The notes beneath the pieces were generated by a model. The model was not told the origin of the DNA. It saw nothing but the letters and a program-made list of their open reading frames with translations, and made no database searches. Below are positions 14,785 to 15,950 of a stretch of 15,950 bases of DNA, piece by piece (position 1 is the first letter of the stretch; the number at the start of each line of letters is the position of its first letter). Both the position numbers and the translations under genes were made by a program. Source of the stretch: Chitinophagaceae bacterium (GTDB lineage: Bacteria > Bacteroidota > Bacteroidia > Chitinophagales > Chitinophagaceae). Location of the stretch: contig CANLED010000016.1 in the NCBI GenBank assembly GCA_947489175.1, positions 1 to 15,950 on the forward strand, written 5' to 3'.

Positions 14785-15950
14785 ATGATTATTATGAAAA
14801 TAATGAAATTTGGTGGAACCTCAGTAGGAAAGCCTGAGCGAATGAAACAAGTTAAAGAGCTTATCACAAAAGATAATGAAGATAAAATTGTTGTGTTAAG
14901 TGCACTGAGTGGTACAACAAATGCATTAGTTGGGATTGGCGATGCTATGGCGGCTGGCAATAAGCTACAAGCTAAAGACATTATCGATAATCTTATTAAA
15001 CATTACGAACAGTTTATTAATGAACTTCTTGAAATTGAAGTTATAAGAGAAAAAGCTAGAAAAGTTATTCATGAGCATTTCGATTTTTTAAATATTATTT
15101 TAAAAATCTCATTCAATGATGCCTTGAATAAAGATATTCTTGCACAGGGAGAATTGATGAGTACCAAGCTATTTTGTTTCTATTTAGAAGAGATTGGTGT
15201 AGATCATGTCTTTTTGCCTGCTTTGGACTTCATGATGATTGATTCAAATGATGAACCGCAGGTTTTGTCTATTCGAGAAAGGCTAAAAAAATCATTAGAG
15301 CATCATCCTGGTCATAACTTATTTATTACGCAAGGTTATATATGTAGAAATTCAAAAGGAGAGGTTGATAATTTAAAGAGGGGAGGAAGTGATTATTCTG
15401 CATCGTTGATTGCTGCAGCAGCTATGGCTTCTGTTTGTGAAATTTGGACTGATATTGATGGCATGCACAACAATGATCCAAGAGTTGTTAATAAAACCAA
15501 GGCTATTGAACACCTTAGTTTTGACGAAGCTGCCGAGCTTGCCTATTTTGGGGCTAAAATTCTGCATCCCGCTTCAATCTGGCCTGCCCAGCATTATAAT
15601 ATTCCTGTTAAGTTGCTTAATACCATGGAGCCTGAGGCCAAAGGGACGATTATTTTGAAAGAAGCTGACTCGGTGGGTGTTAAAGCAGTGGCTGCGAAAG
15701 ATGGCATTGTGATGATCAAAATAAAAAGTGGCAGAATGCTCTTGGCATACGGCTTTTTACGAAAAATATTTGAAGTTTTTGAAAAATATAAAACTTCCAT
15801 TGATATGATAACAACATCTGAAGTTGCTGTATCAGTTACAATTGACAGTACCCTTCACCTCGAAGAAATCTCAAAAGAGTTAATTCCACTAGGGGAATTG
15901 GAAATAATAACGGGACAAACCATCGTCTCAGTTGTAGGCAACAAGTTGAC
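14785..15950 (+). CDS. lysC: Aspartate kinase (aspartokinase), 3' end cut by window edge
   Basis: 388 codons are visible before the window ends, and roughly 30-50 residues should be missing. It phosphorylates aspartate, the first step to lysine, diaminopimelate, threonine and methionine. Motifs are KFGGTSVGKPERM at the N-terminus (phosphate binding), LSALSGTTN, the substrate-binding NLKRGGSDYSAS at about 195-206, WTDIDGMHNNDPR at about 220-232 and the family signature AAELAYFGAKILHP at about 249-262. A regulatory ACT domain begins near residue 300 (IVMIKIKSGR, then TSIDMITTSEVAVSVTID), where feedback inhibitors normally bind. Three in-frame ATGs (14785, 14794, 14803) are possible starts; 14794, giving MKIMKFGG, fits the family best. 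There is no sign within the window of a fused homoserine dehydrogenase, but the cut leaves this open. It follows the dehydrogenase gene by 22 bases. Confidence 0.95.
   Translation, partial: MIIMKIMKFGGTSVGKPERMKQVKELITKDNEDKIVVLSALSGTTNALVGIGDAMAAGNKLQAKDIIDNLIKHYEQFINELLEIEVIREKARKVIHEHFDFLNIILKISFNDALNKDILAQGELMSTKLFCFYLEEIGVDHVFLPALDFMMIDSNDEPQVLSIRERLKKSLEHHPGHNLFITQGYICRNSKGEVDNLKRGGSDYSASLIAAAAMASVCEIWTDIDGMHNNDPRVVNKTKAIEHLSFDEAAELAYFGAKILHPASIWPAQHYNIPVKLLNTMEPEAKGTIILKEADSVGVKAVAAKDGIVMIKIKSGRMLLAYGFLRKIFEVFEKYKTSIDMITTSEVAVSVTIDSTLHLEEISKELIPLGELEIITGQTIVSVVGNKL

Noticed and set aside
14640..14981. A minus-strand open frame of 113 residues across the dehydrogenase-lysC junction
   Set aside because: It is antisense to two well-recognised genes and has no recognisable features of its own.
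1..15950. CRISPR array, insertion sequence, prophage, toxin-antitoxin or defence island
   Set aside because: No regularly spaced repeats, transposase or integrase motifs, tRNA attachment site or defence-type proteins were seen; nearly all sequence belongs to housekeeping or envelope genes.

Overview
The window looks like ordinary chromosome from a low-GC member of the Bacteroidota, most likely Chitinophagales or Sphingobacteriia-like. This rests on several things. The outer-membrane barrel / TSP3-OmpA pair, the DUF4835 and DUF4296 proteins and the divergent Rpb6-type omega subunit are characteristic of this phylum. Shine-Dalgarno sequences are largely absent. Several genes carry the Bacteroidota sigma-A promoter signature (TTTG, about 19 bp, TAnnTTTG). 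Genus and species cannot be told from the sequence.

Layout. Bases 1-1574 (minus) hold an L,D-transpeptidase lipoprotein that lacks only its extreme C-terminus. Bases 1650-2850 (minus) are the ribosomal operon rpsF-rpsR-rplI with its terminator. htpG (3029-4864, plus) diverges from it and converges on recJ, with a bidirectional hairpin that overlaps the recJ stop codon. recJ and an upstream long-chain polyprenyl diphosphate synthase (4910-7594, minus) form a two-gene operon. From 7824 to 9609 (plus) an outer-membrane barrel gene is followed by a TSP3/OmpA-domain gene, driven by the best promoter in the window and closed by a strong terminator. bamD and rpoZ (9733-10867, plus) overlap and end at another terminator. 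DUF4835, DUF4296 and an unrecognised 251-residue protein (11021-13103, plus) form a compact operon. ssb (13122-13526, minus) converges on it. A malate/L-lactate-type dehydrogenase (13686-14762) and aspartate kinase lysC (14785 to the window end) close the window on the plus strand.

The genes serve core functions: translation, protein folding, single-strand DNA repair, isoprenoid chain synthesis and, most coherently, cell-envelope construction (peptidoglycan cross-linking, outer-membrane protein assembly, an OmpA-like envelope tether and lipoproteins). No mobile element, CRISPR array, defence system, tRNA or rRNA was seen, and no clearly new system. The points most worth a second look are the barrel/OmpA split with an altered peptidoglycan-binding residue, the unknown protein with an aspartate-rich DDxxD motif, a possible three-way-junction RNA between rpsR and rplI, paired direct repeats around a strong promoter, and -7 boxes placed so close to start codons that several mRNAs should be nearly leaderless. 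No gap between genes exceeds 300 bases.
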